Position numbers and translations under genes: made by a program
NCBI GenBank assembly: GCA_010909165.1
Contig: MU008164.1
Span: 620,001 to 684,000 of the forward strand
DNA length: 64,000 nt
Source: Anthoceros angustus
Lineage: Eukaryota; Streptophyta; Anthocerotopsida; Anthocerotales; Anthocerotaceae
Direction of reading: 5' to 3'
Shown: positions 21,094-30,950 of the stretch, piece after piece
How the letters are laid out: the number at the start of each line of letters is the position of its first letter
How positions within the stretch are numbered: the stretch's first letter is position 1
Notes under the pieces: model-generated
Told to the model about the DNA's origin: nothing
The model's input: only the letters and a program-made list of their open reading frames with translations
Database searches by the model: none

Positions 21094-22500
21094 GTCAAAT
21101 ATCCCTTGTTCATAGATGAGAGGATCACAAAAGGAAATCTATTATGATTGTATCTATGTGTAATTTATCAAAATTTAATACCTATTCCTACATTTATATT
21201 TCTATGTTTGTTTCAATCTAAAAAATGAACATTTTTATTTTGGTGTAAATTCTCTGGCTGGATAAATAAGTTTTTAAGTTTATGGATTATGTAAGAGATG
21301 TGATTGATGTCAATGTTTCACTATGCATACACAAACGATTAGTGTGATAGAAGTATGAAATAAGATAATGAGCTATAAGAAGGCAAAAAAGAAAAATAAA
21401 ATATAAATTCTAACATGTAGTAGGCAGCTTCAGGGTAGACAATTGCGGGGCTAGTTCCCCTTGACCTGGGGCACTGTATTAGGTTGTTTCCATCTTTCCA
21501 TCTTTGCATATTTTATAAAGTCTCCATGGCGTATTTGTTAGGAGACTTCAGCGCCTCACTCTAGCTTTGTAGCCGTTGCGCAAGATCAAGTTGCAGGAAC
21601 TTCAGGCGATGTGGATAGAAAACGAGTTGCAAGCACTTTTAGATAACATGAGGTAATTAGCATTTGGATTTCAAGTTAACCTGAGAATCCCCGACCCACT
21701 CAAATTGATCCTTTTGATCTATGTTCTTTAAATATTGTGCACAATTTTTGCATGACACCAGTTCATGTTAAGACTGTTCTTCATAGCAAATTCTGCCCTC
21801 TACATTACAGAAAATAAAAGAAAACTTTTGATCAATATATCCGGTCGAAATGTGAAAGAATCTTTTTAAAAACTCACAAACCCCTTAAGAAATGGTACTC
21901 ATTACTACTTGGCTACCCATCCGATGAATCTGTTTTGTAGTGTGTTAGAGAGCCCATTTCTTGGACTATGGGCCCTATTGTTTCAAAACATTATGAAATG
22001 TTTTGTGGCAAAGCATTTATTAAATATTTTAATTTATTTTTGAAAAAATAAGGCACATGGTTCAAGAAAAGAACTTTCTAATACATCAAAAATCTAGACC
22101 ATCAGATCAGTATCCACCGGGTGGCAATGCGATGACCCCATGGGGGCAACGACCAAGGTGTACATATCTCGGAGTCATCGAGGGCAGAGCCGCACTCGTA
22201 GGTTAGGAGGGAAGAAGCCACATGCTGGAGCAAGTCAAGACAGAATCGCATTGCAATAGAGAAGGTGTTTGGTGTGATGTGGAAACCCCGGATACATGAA
22301 CGAGCTACTAGCCAGGCGCCTGCGCGAGGGCCCAGTTGCCTAAAAACGCCGCTGAGGAAGATACCTCTAGTGAGAGCAAACTTGTGTCTCCAAATTGCAC
22401 TGGGAGGAATGCTTGCCAGCAGGCAAGATCGCCTGCAGGGGACTCAAAATCCCTAAGGCCCATCATGTCACCTAGAATGTCCATGATTCTCTTGTCAAAC
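21094..22500. other. AT-rich spacer, no gene recognised
   Basis: The 3' flank of the Gnk2-like gene is followed by AT-rich DNA. Short stretches at 21450-21900 and 22100-22460 hold interrupted frames without family resemblance. The plus-strand frame at 22265-22456 runs antisense to the direction of the neighbouring LINE remnant and may be part of that remnant. Confidence 0.4.
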
Positions 22501-22508
22501 TCCTACAG

Positions 22509-22962
22509 CTAGGATAAAACAGCTAGAGACGGGGGCAGCGTGCATCCGGATGAGGTAACCAAGGCGCCTAACAAAACAATAGCAAAGAATACCAAAGGCC
22601 ACCTACGCATCCTCCAGCAAAGGGAGGTCCTCGATGCCAGAGACCTTCGCAAGAGCCTAGTCCAGGAAGCCCCCGATGAAGTTAGGGGAATCGAAGGGGA
22701 CCTCCAAAATCCTAAGGCCCAAGGCCGGAGCAATCTCCCTTGGAGGGAACTGAAAAGTAGACAGGATCCCTGACGGAGACCAGACACGGCATTTGGATAG
22801 CTTGACCTTCAAGCCCACCAAAGAAAGCTCATGAGACAAGAGCTCGAAGGTCTCCTTGACTTTACAAACTAAAACTACCTGATTGGATCTTCTTTCATAA
22901 TGTGTTTCATATCTCTTTGCTGCAACCATTTGAAAATTCGAAAGAGAACGAGATATGAACAT
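22509..22962 (-). pseudogene. LINE reverse-transcriptase fragment
   Basis: On the minus strand the frame 22657-22962 reads VKETFELLSHELSLVGLKVK and then an LSKCRVWSP-like block. This is the same region (after the ADD active site) as in the LINE fragment at 14.8-16.4 kb, where the text is VKEAFDLFSLELSHLGLKVK. It continues past NFIGGFLDQALAKVSGIEDL into 22509-22660 in a second frame, matching the FVDTALEENLAHI part of the other copy. Only this C-terminal portion of the reverse transcriptase remains. Confidence 0.8.
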
Positions 22963-23261
22963 GACGCACTATGTCATCCTGGTTCAACGTAGACCTCGTG
23001 GATTGCGGGAGATTGTTGAATTCTTGGTAGAGAGAGAGGCGCCTGCTGCTCGTGGTTAGGTGCTAGAGTATCCGGTAAGGCTTCGTGGTTATGTAGATCA
23101 TCTCTAGGTTTCACTTGAAGATGTGCAAAAGGATCATGGATGATCTCACATTACACTGGAAGTCATTGAGGACAATGACATCTTCTCAGTGAAGGAGAGA
23201 GTAATGGCACTGGTGAAACAAAAGTTAAAAGAGGTAAAAAGCTAACTAGTACCTGCCCTGT

Positions 23262-24597
23262 TGAGAAGATGCATGTGTTCCATGCTTCATGCAATCTCCA
23301 ATTAGAGAAGAATTGCTGCAGCCACTAATGGAGAGCTGCCTAGAGGACTCTTAGTGATCAGCGGTTTGCAAGAATCCACCGAGTTTGTAGCTGCCTAGTT
23401 GAGGCGAGCCTGCGGGATATATAAGGGCTAGAGCAAAGGTTTAATATCATTTAGTTCATTGTGCGTTGCAAGGCTCGTGTTGAGAGAGTTGTGGAGAGCT
23501 AAGCTGGTGAGCTTGTCCTTGAGTCAAGGGCAGGAGCCAATTGGGTGTAGATAGCCAAACTCAAGGAGCTAGTTGGGCATAGATAGCCAGACTCAAGTGT
23601 CTATTTCAATCTGTACAATGTGATTAAAGAGTGGTCTGCGAGTCGTCAACGTTCGACGGCGGGCTATTTGGAGCACGAGACGGCGGGCTATTTGGAGCAT
23701 TAGACTGCGGGCTATTTGGAGCTTAGTGCATCGTGAAATTCAAAGTGTCGGTAGTTATGCAAGTCTCTTGATGTGGAGTGAATTGGGCGAAGTCCTAGAC
23801 CGCTAGGAAGCGGCTGCTTCTTTACTAGCTGCATAGTAGGGGCCGTTACTATTATAATTATTTTAAACATTAAATAGTTATTTACCGTTCCTTACATATT
23901 TCTAAGGAGGAGACTGCAAGAGACGAGAACAAGGATCAGTACAAAGCGTCAACCCTGTCAGAGCTGGTGGACAAGCACTGAAAGACTGGTGCATAATTTT
24001 TTGGTTCGGGAAGAGAAGCATCCCAAGAGTCGATGAATAGATGAAAGATCATACGTGTCGGCACAGTGAGAAGCTGGCTATTTCTCATGAGCCCTGAACA
24101 AGACACCACGAGGGGACACACCGTAAGCATCCCAGCTTTCCTGCTTGTGTGTCTTGGTTGTCAAACTTTCACCAAATTCATATCAGGCAGTAAGGCAGTG
24201 GACTGTCATCCTGCAGGGTTGTTAATTGATGGCGTGTACAAGGATAATGTTCTTGCTGGAGGTTCAGCTGTAACCAGACTCCATTTCAGTGTCAAATGGT
24301 CGGAGGGTGAATAGCAAGCTGACTTACTTCCCAAGAATCAGTGCACTGAATCTGGAGCATGGGTTGTAGCAGCCTGCAGCGATGTGCAACAGTCGTAAGC
24401 ATACCTCACATACTGGTGCGGGTTCAAGATCCACCAAATTGTAAGCAAGAACAATCCGACTCACAGTATTTTGTCATCTGCTCCCAGTTCTGATGCCTTT
24501 CCAAAGCATAGACATGGAACTAGTCTGGAAGCCCTGTAAAAGGTATCCACTGGTTTGAACACAAGAATAAATAGGACACAGGTCCTCGAGAAGATGT
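23262..24597. repeat. PPR 3'-flank block, copy 1
   Basis: Nearly the same 1.3 kb as 26355-27665. Shared landmarks are GAGAAGATGCATGTGTTCC at the start, GATATATAAGGGCTAGAGCA (23420 and 26499), three CGGGCTATTTGGAGC units (23660-23720 and 26738-26803), the AAGCATCCCAAGAGTCGATG run (24012 and 27101) and the GGTCCTCGAGAAGATG junction. Differences are mostly one-to-few-base gaps. The block is the downstream flank of the PPR gene at 27.8 kb. It holds a TATATAAGG box and may itself include a solo LTR. A short plus-strand frame near its start is discussed separately. Confidence 0.9.
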
Positions 24598-25097
24598 TTG
24601 ACTGACCTCAAAATCGACAAATGCCTCACCTAGGCAAATGACGTCTCGCCAACGTATGAAATTGATGATTCCCTGTAGCCCCATGCGTCAGATGTGCCTG
24701 CTATCTTCAGCTGTGAACTAACCTTCTCTAAGAGGTCGTACAGCTGTTCATTTTGTGGGTGGCTTCGGTCTCCGACAAAAAGCTGTGTGCTTCTTGCTCA
24801 TGCTGAATCCAGCTCCGTCCGGGCTCTTTCCAAGCACGCTCCCTCTTTCTCAGATTCTCCACACTCTTTGCTCTGTCCGGAAGGCCAGCATCTGCATAGA
24901 TATGTGACATCAGCACATATGCAGCAGGATGCTTTGGCCGCATTGTAATGCACGATCAAAGGCCTGTTGTCCGAGCATTAAGTTTCCATGCTTCCGACAG
25001 GCACCAAGCACACACAACCACGTTGCCAGATCAGGCTCCATTGGCATTTTGGACAGCCAGTCCTCTAACAGAAGGAAGCGTCCTGCACGGCCAAAGG
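24598..25097 (-). pseudogene. Truncated PPR gene 3' end, copy 1
   Basis: A roughly 0.4 kb copy of the last coding part of the PPR gene at 27774-30575 (E/E+ region), with its stop and near 3' flank. The frame is broken by small gaps: CCGACAAAAAGC for CCGACAAGAAAGC near 24775, and GCATTGTAATGCACG for GCATTTGTATTGCACG near 24940. It ends abruptly at CGGCCAAAGGGAG, where the next copy's GGTCCTCGAGAAGATG begins. It has no start and no repeats, so it is non-functional. Confidence 0.9.
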
Positions 25098-26115
25098 GAG
25101 GTCCTCGAGAAGATGTTTGACTGACCTCAAAATCGACAAATGCCTCACCTAGGCAAATGACGTCTCGCCAACGTATGAAATTGATGATTCCCTGTAGCCC
25201 CATGCGTCAGATGTGCCCTGCTATCTTCAGCTGTGAACTAACCTTCTCTAAGAGGTCGTACAGCTGTTCATTTTGTGGTGGCTTCGGTCTCCGACAAGAA
25301 AGCTGTGTGCTTCTTGCTCATGCTGAATCCAGCTCCGTCCGGGCTCTTTCCAAGCACGCTCCCTCTTTCTCAGATTCTCCACACTCTTTGCTCTGTCCGG
25401 AAGGCCAGCATCTGCATAGATATGTGACATCAGCACATATGCAGCAGGATGCTTTGGCCGCATTTGTATTGCACGATCAAAGGCCTGTTGTCCGAGCATT
25501 AAGTTTCCATGCTTCCGACAGGCACCAAGCACACACAACCACGTTGCCAGATCAGGCTCCATTGGCATTTTGGACAGCCAGTCCTCTAACAGAAGGAAGC
25601 GTCCTGCACGGCCAAAGAGGTCTAACATGCTGACATGATGTTCAATATCTGGAGTCATGCTATGAACTGCGCTCATGGACCTAAAGTACTCAAGACCCTT
25701 GTCCACTTCGCCTGCATGACTGCATGCAGAAATGAGCGATAAGAATGTGACCCCATTCGGATTGATGTTTGACACTTGCATTTTCTCATAACATTCCAGG
25801 GCCTTCAGTGTGAGTCCATGCTGAGCATATCCTGATAGCATTGCATTCCATGTCACGATATCTTTAGTTGCAAGATTGTCAAAGACCCTTTGGGCTGCAT
25901 CTAAGCTCCCACATTTGGCGTACATGTACACCAAGCAGCTACCCACAACCATATGAGATTCAAGCCCTCTTTCCTGAATCTGGGCATGAATTTGTATCCC
26001 CTGAGGTAGTGCTGAAACGCTGGCACATGCTTTCAGCAAGCACACAAACGTAGCATAGTCTGCCGCAATGACACCTTCATGTTCCATATCTGTGTACAGA
26101 GCAAGAGCTTCGTGG
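25098..26115 (-). pseudogene. Truncated PPR gene 3' end, copy 2
   Basis: A roughly 1.0 kb near-identical copy of the 3' third of the PPR gene at 27774-30575. It covers the last PLS triplet, the E and E+ motifs and the stop region. An open frame of about 306 codons survives (25248-26168), but its N-terminal part comes from unrelated flank. A one-base loss near 25275 (TTTTGTGGTGG for TTTTGTGGGTGG) shifts the end, so it stops as SHHKMNSCTTS instead of SHPQNEQLYDLL. Upstream, similarity to the intact gene stops at AGCAAGAGCTTCGTGG (about 26115). This copy is recent and probably non-functional, although it could be transcribed. Confidence 0.9.
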
Positions 26116-26321
26116 TTATGTAGATCATCTCTAGGTTTCACTTGAAGATGTGCAACAGTCGTAAGCATACCTCACATACTGGTGCGGAGTTCAAGATCCA
26201 CCAAATTGTAAGCAAGAACAATCCGACTCACAGTATTTTGTCATCTGCTCCCAGTTCTGATGCCTTTCCAAAGCATAGACATGGAACTAGTCTGGAAGCC
26301 CTGTAAAAGGTATCCACTGGT

Positions 26322-26513
26322 TTGAACACAAGAATAAATAGGACACAGGTCCTCGAGAAGATGCATGTGTTCCACATGCTTGCAATCTCAATTAGAGAAA
26401 TTGCTGCAGCCACTAATGGAGAGCTGCCTAGAGGACTCTTAGTGATCGGTTTGCAAGAATCCACCGAGTTTGTAGCCGCTGGATTGGCGAGCTGCGGGAT
26501 ATATAAGGGCTAG
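26322..26513 (+). other. Unidentified short coding-like fragment at the start of the flank block
   Basis: The plus-strand frame reads HVFHMLAISIREIAAATNGE and continues with LPRGLLVIGLQESTEF before a stop at 26513. The wording looks like real protein. It faintly recalls the early region of plant ORC3 (a helix followed by LPRGLLxTG-like text), but the match is too short to claim. The other copy at about 23280-23440 has the same text with frame breaks. It could equally be chance translation of LTR U3 sequence, because a TATATAAGG box follows directly (26500). Confidence 0.25.
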
Positions 26514-27665
26514 AGCAAAGGTTTAATATCATTTAGTTCATTGTGCGTTGCAAGGCTCGTGTTGAGAGAGTTGTGGAGCTAAGCTGGTGAGCTTGTCCTT
26601 GAGTCAAGGGCAGGAGCCAATTGGGTGTAGATAGCCAAACTCAAGGAGCTAGTTGGGCATAGATAGCCAGACTCAAGTGTCTATTTCAATCTGTACAATG
26701 TGATTAAAGAGTGGTCTGCGAGTCGTCAACGTTCGACGGCGGGCTATTTGGAGCACGAGACGGCGGGCTATTTGGAGCATTAGACTGCGGGCTATTTGGA
26801 GCTTAGTGCTGCATCGTGAAATTCAAAGTGTCGGTAGTTATGCAAGTCTCTTGATGTGGAGTGAATTGGGCGAAGTCCTAGACCGCTAGGAAGCGGCTGC
26901 TTCTTTACTAGCTGCATAGTAGGGGCCGTTACTATTATAATTATTTTAAACATTAAATAGTTATTTACCGTTCCTTACATATTTCTAAGGAGGAGACTGC
27001 AAGAGACGAGAACAAGGATCAGTACAAAGCGTCAACCCTGTCAGAGCTGGTGGACAAGCACTGAAAGACTGGTGCATAATTTTTTGGTTCGGGAAGAGAA
27101 GCATCCCAAGAGTCGATGAATAGATGAAAGATCATACGTGTCGGCACAGTGAGAAGCTGGCTATTTCTCATGAGCCCTGAACAAGACACCACGAGGGGAC
27201 ACACCGTAAGCATCCCAGCTTTCCTGCTTGTGTGTCTTGGTTGTCAAACTTTCACCAAATTCATATCGGGCAGTAAGGCAGTGGACTGTCATCTGCAGGG
27301 TTGTTAATTGATGGCGTGTACAAGGATAATGTTCTTGCTGGAGGTTCAGCTGTAACCAGACTCCATTTCAGTGTCAAATGGTCGGAGGGGTGAATAGCAA
27401 GCTGACTTACTTCCCAAGAATCAGTGCACTGAATCTGGAGCATGGGTTGTAGCAGCCTGCAGCGATGTGCAACAGTCGTAAGCATACCTCACATACTGGT
27501 GCGGAGTTCAAGATCCACCAAATTGTAAGCAAGAACAATCCGACTCACAGTATTTTGTCATCTGCTCCCAGTTCTGATGCCTTTCCAAAGCATAGACATG
27601 GAACTAGTCTGGGAAGCCCTGTAAAAGGTATCCACTGGTTTGAACACAAGAATAAATAGGACACA
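26355..27665. repeat. PPR 3'-flank block, copy 2
   Basis: Second copy of the block at 23262-24597, sitting directly downstream of the intact PPR gene. The 240 bases before it (26116-26354) repeat the last part of the same block (compare 24389-24597), so the flank has been duplicated and cut more than once. Both the left joint (GGTCCTCGAGAAGATGCATG, 26349) and the right joint (GGTCCTCGAGAAGATGTTTG, 27667) carry the same 16-base word. Confidence 0.9.
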
Positions 27666-27773
27666 GGTCCTCGAGAAGATGTTTGACTGACCTCAAAATC
27701 GACAAATGCCTCACCTAGGCAAATGACGTCTCGCCAACGTATGAAATTGATGATTCCCTGTAGCCCCCATGCG

Positions 27774-30596
27774 TCAGATGTGCCCTGCTATCTTCAGCTG
27801 TGAACTAACCTTCTCTAAGAGGTCGTACAGCTGTTCATTTTGTGGGTGGCTTCGGTCTCCGACAAGAAAGCTGTGTGCTTCTTGCTCATGCTGAATCCAG
27901 CTCCGTCCGGGCTCTTTCCAAGCACGCTCCCTCTTTCTCAGATTCTCCACACTCTTTGCTCTGTCCGGAAGGCCAGCATCTGCATAGATATGTGACATCA
28001 GCACATATGCAGCAGGATGCTTTGGCCGCATTTGTATTGCACGATCAAAGGCCTGTTGTCCGAGCATTAAGTTTCCATGCTTCCGACAGGCACCAAGCAC
28101 ACACAACCACGTTGCCAGATCAGGCTCCATTGGCATTTTGGACAGCCAGTCCTCTAACAGAAGGAAGCGTCCTGCACGGCCAAAGAGGTCTAACATGCTG
28201 ACATGATGTTCAATATCTGGAGTCATGCTATGAACTGCGCTCATGGACCTAAAGTACTCAAGACCCTTGTCCACTTCGCCTGCATGACTGCATGCAGAAA
28301 TGAGCGATAAGAATGTGACCCCATTCGGATTGATGTTTGACACTTGCATTTTCTCATAACATTCCAGGGCCTTCAGTGTGAGTCCATGCTGAGCATATCC
28401 TGATAGCATTGCATTCCATGTCACGATATCTTTAGTTGCAAGATTGTCAAAGACCCTTTGGGCTGCATCTAAGCTCCCACATTTGGCGTACATGTACACC
28501 AAGCAGCTACCCACAACCATATGAGATTCAAGCCCTCTTTCCTGAATCTGGGCATGAATTTGTATCCCCTGAGGTAGTGCTGAAACGCTGGCACATGCTT
28601 TCAGCAAGCACACAAACGTAGCATAGTCTGCCGCAATGACACCTTCATGTTCCATATCTGTGTACAGAGCAAGAGCTTCGTGGCCAAGCCCATGGAGAGC
28701 ATATCCTGCGAGCATGGAATTCCATGTTACAACATCCTTTTTGGCTAAGTTGTCAAACACCTTGCGGGCATCATCCAAGCTCCCGCATCGTGCGTACATG
28801 TCCACCAGGCAGCTTGCAACAGCTAGATCAGATTCCAGACATCCTTCTTGAACCTGGGCATGCAACTGCTTTCCTCGATCTAATGCTCCAATGCCAGCAC
28901 ATGCTTTCAGGAGGCAAGCAAATGTAATATCACCTGCTGGAGTGATGCCCTCATGCTGCATACGTGCATGAAGCGCAAGGGCTTCTTCACCAAGGCCATG
29001 GTGAGCATATCCTGCCAGCATGACATTCCAAGTTACCACATCTCTTGTGGACATGTTGTCAAAGACCCTGCGGGCATCATCTAAGCACCCACATTTTACA
29101 TACATGTCCATCAGGCAATTGCCAATGACCAAATCAGATTCCAGTCCCCGTTCTTGTATCTGCAGATGCAGCTGCTTTCCCTGGTGTATAGCTGCAATGC
29201 TGGCACATGCTTTCAGGAGGCAAACAAATGTAATATGATCAGCTGTAGTGATGTTTTCCTCCTGCATTGTTGCATAGAGGTTGAGGGCTTCTTGACCCAG
29301 CCCATGCTGAGCATATCCAGCGAACATGGCATTCCATGTCACCACGTTTTTCTTCTCTAGATTGTCGAACACGTTGCGGGCGTTGTCTAATTTGCCACAT
29401 TTTGAATACATGTCCACCAAGCAGCTGCCAACAACAACATCACCTTGCATTCCCTGTTCCAAAATCTGAAAATGAAGATGCTTACCTTGATCTAATGCTC
29501 CGATGGATGAGCAAGCTCTGAGGAGGCACACAAAAGTAACATGATCAGCTGGAAATACGCCCTCAAGTTGCATACTTGCAAACAGAGCAAGGGCTTCTTG
29601 CCCGAGCCCATGTTGAGCGTATCCAGCAATCATCGCAGTCCAGGTGACCACATCCCTAAACACTAGCTTGTCAAACACGCTGCGAGCTTCATCCAAGCAC
29701 CCACATTTTGCATACATGTCCACCAAGCAGCTCCCAATCACCACATCATTTTCTAGACCTCTTTCTTGAATCTGAGAGTGAAGCTGCTTCCCCTGAACAA
29801 GTGTCGCACTGTTACCACATGCTTTCAAGAGGCACACAAATGTAACCTGGTCAGCTGGAGCGATGACCTCCTTCTGCATGCTTGCATACAGAGAGAGTGC
29901 TTCCAGCGCCAGGCCTTGCTGCACATATCCCGTGAGCATGGCATTCCAGGTAACAACATCTCTACTAGCTAAGCTATTGAACACAGTGCGAGCATCATCT
30001 AAGCTCCCACACTTTGCATACATGTCTACAAGGCAGCTCCCAACGAACTTATTGGGCTCCTCAGCACATCTCAGAACATCAGCATGGATCGTCCTGCCTG
30101 ATCTCAAATCCGATGTGTTAGCACATGCCTTAAGAACAGCTGCAAACACATGGTTGTCGGGCATGACAGTCGACTGCCGCATCCGCCAGTAAAACTGTAT
30201 AGCTTGTGCAGGCCGACCATGTTCAGCATAGCCCAAGATAATGGAAGACCACGAATGAGCATTTGGATCCACGAGTTTGCCGAATACCTGGAAAGCTTCC
30301 TGCAACTTCCCCTGAGAAGCGTACATGCGTATGATGTGGTTGGCCAAAAACCTGTCTGACTCATAGCCACATTTTACAGCAAGGGCGTGGATACCTCTGC
30401 CAAGAACCAAATCTTTCTTTGCAATACATCGCTTGAGAACCTCAAATAAGAGTGATCGGGGAAGACAAGATCCGTGCTGCACAATTAGCTCCAGAGCACC
30501 AACAGCTTGACTGAGCTCCCCTTCGTTAAGTTGTTTGCTCCAGCTTCCCCCTTCATAACCCACTTCAGCCTTCACTCTGCACGTTTCAGGGGACTG
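27774..30596 (-). CDS. PPR protein, PLS class with E/E+ motifs, no complete DYW domain
   Basis: An organelle RNA-binding protein of the plant RNA-editing family; the open frame is about 933-940 codons. After a short leader (about residues 1-80) come S, P and L motifs in regular triplets of about 101 residues, with the typical DVVTWNAML, LLKACxSxxAL.QGKQLH and CLVDMYAKCG signatures. Next come the E motifs (DLATWLCVLGACRKHG, then AYVLMSHIYADAG) and a PG box (KEPGRSWI), followed by HSFLVGDRSHP. It ends 18 residues later at KIAGHI, just where a DYW deaminase would begin. The central triplets are nearly identical at DNA level, a sign of internal duplication. No ATG is in frame before residue 90. 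The frame opens after a stop at 30597, next to a possible splice acceptor (ACGTGCAG|AG), so a first exon with the targeting peptide probably lies upstream. Without a deaminase it would need a partner in trans. It is head-to-head with the next PPR gene. Confidence 0.85.
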   Translation of the reverse strand, partial: QSPETCRVKAEVGYEGGSWSKQLNEGELSQAVGALELIVQHGSCLPRSLLFEVLKRCIAKKDLVLGRGIHALAVKCGYESDRFLANHIIRMYASQGKLQEAFQVFGKLVDPNAHSWSSIILGYAEHGRPAQAIQFYWRMRQSTVMPDNHVFAAVLKACANTSDLRSGRTIHADVLRCAEEPNKFVGSCLVDMYAKCGSLDDARTVFNSLASRDVVTWNAMLTGYVQQGLALEALSLYASMQKEVIAPADQVTFVCLLKACGNSATLVQGKQLHSQIQERGLENDVVIGSCLVDMYAKCGCLDEARSVFDKLVFRDVVTWTAMIAGYAQHGLGQEALALFASMQLEGVFPADHVTFVCLLRACSSIGALDQGKHLHFQILEQGMQGDVVVGSCLVDMYSKCGKLDNARNVFDNLEKKNVVTWNAMFAGYAQHGLGQEALNLYATMQEENITTADHITFVCLLKACASIAAIHQGKQLHLQIQERGLESDLVIGNCLMDMYVKCGCLDDARRVFDNMSTRDVVTWNVMLAGYAHHGLGEEALALHARMQHEGITPAGDITFACLLKACAGIGALDRGKQLHAQVQEGCLESDLAVASCLVDMYARCGSLDDARKVFDNLAKKDVVTWNSMLAGYALHGLGHEALALYTDMEHEGVIAADYATFVCLLKACASVSALPQGIQIHAQIQERGLESHMVVGSCLVYMYAKCGSLDAAQRVFDNLATKDIVTWNAMLSGYAQHGLTLKALECYEKMQVSNINPNGVTFLSLISACSHAGEVDKGLEYFRSMSAVHSMTPDIEHHVSMLDLFGRAGRFLLLEDWLSKMPMEPDLATWLCVLGACRKHGNLMLGQQAFDRAIQMRPKHPAAYVLMSHIYADAGLPDRAKSVENLRKRERAWKEPGRSWIQHEQEAHSFLVGDRSHPQNEQLYDLLEKVSSQLKIAGHI

Positions 30597-30950
30597 TCAC
30601 TGGAGCATTCGCAAGACACATCTGACAACTGTATACTACAGGCTACACGGCTATGCTTAGCTAAAGCATGTTCATCATGTGTTGACATCACACACATATG
30701 CACATTCAGAAACAGGTACCACAGCAGCAACGAACAAAACCTCGGCCGCCCAGAATTGTTGCTTTCAGTTCCACACGTTATGGGCATGTGTGTCTTTGTC
30801 CTTTGGACTTTCGATGATCGATGAAGGTGCCCTCTAAACATCGGTATACAGGAGCGCTTGCAGCATCACCACGTCAAGGGTGGCCTGACCGCTAGTGCAC
30901 GAAGAAGTAAAGAATCGTAACAGTTCCTCCAAAATGGATCACAGTCCGTT
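30597..30950. promoter_or_regulatory. Shared region between two divergent PPR genes
   Basis: About 350 bases separate the two divergent coding regions, so their promoters must overlap or a first exon of the minus-strand gene lies here. A minus-strand ATG at 30841 opens a frame of 89 codons through most of the gap, with Arg/Ser-rich early residues. It could hold a targeting peptide, but I found no donor whose phase fits the acceptor near 30577. No TATA box was obvious. Confidence 0.35.

Noticed and set aside
24415-24440. GGTTCAAGATCC resembling a tRNA T-loop
   Set aside because: It is part of the PPR 3'-flank block; the other copies read GGAGTTCAAGATCC and no cloverleaf exists.
28436-30359. 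Plus-strand ORFs of 60-119 codons across the PPR gene
   Set aside because: They are antisense shadows of the PPR repeats; their wording repeats with the triplet period and carries no family signal.
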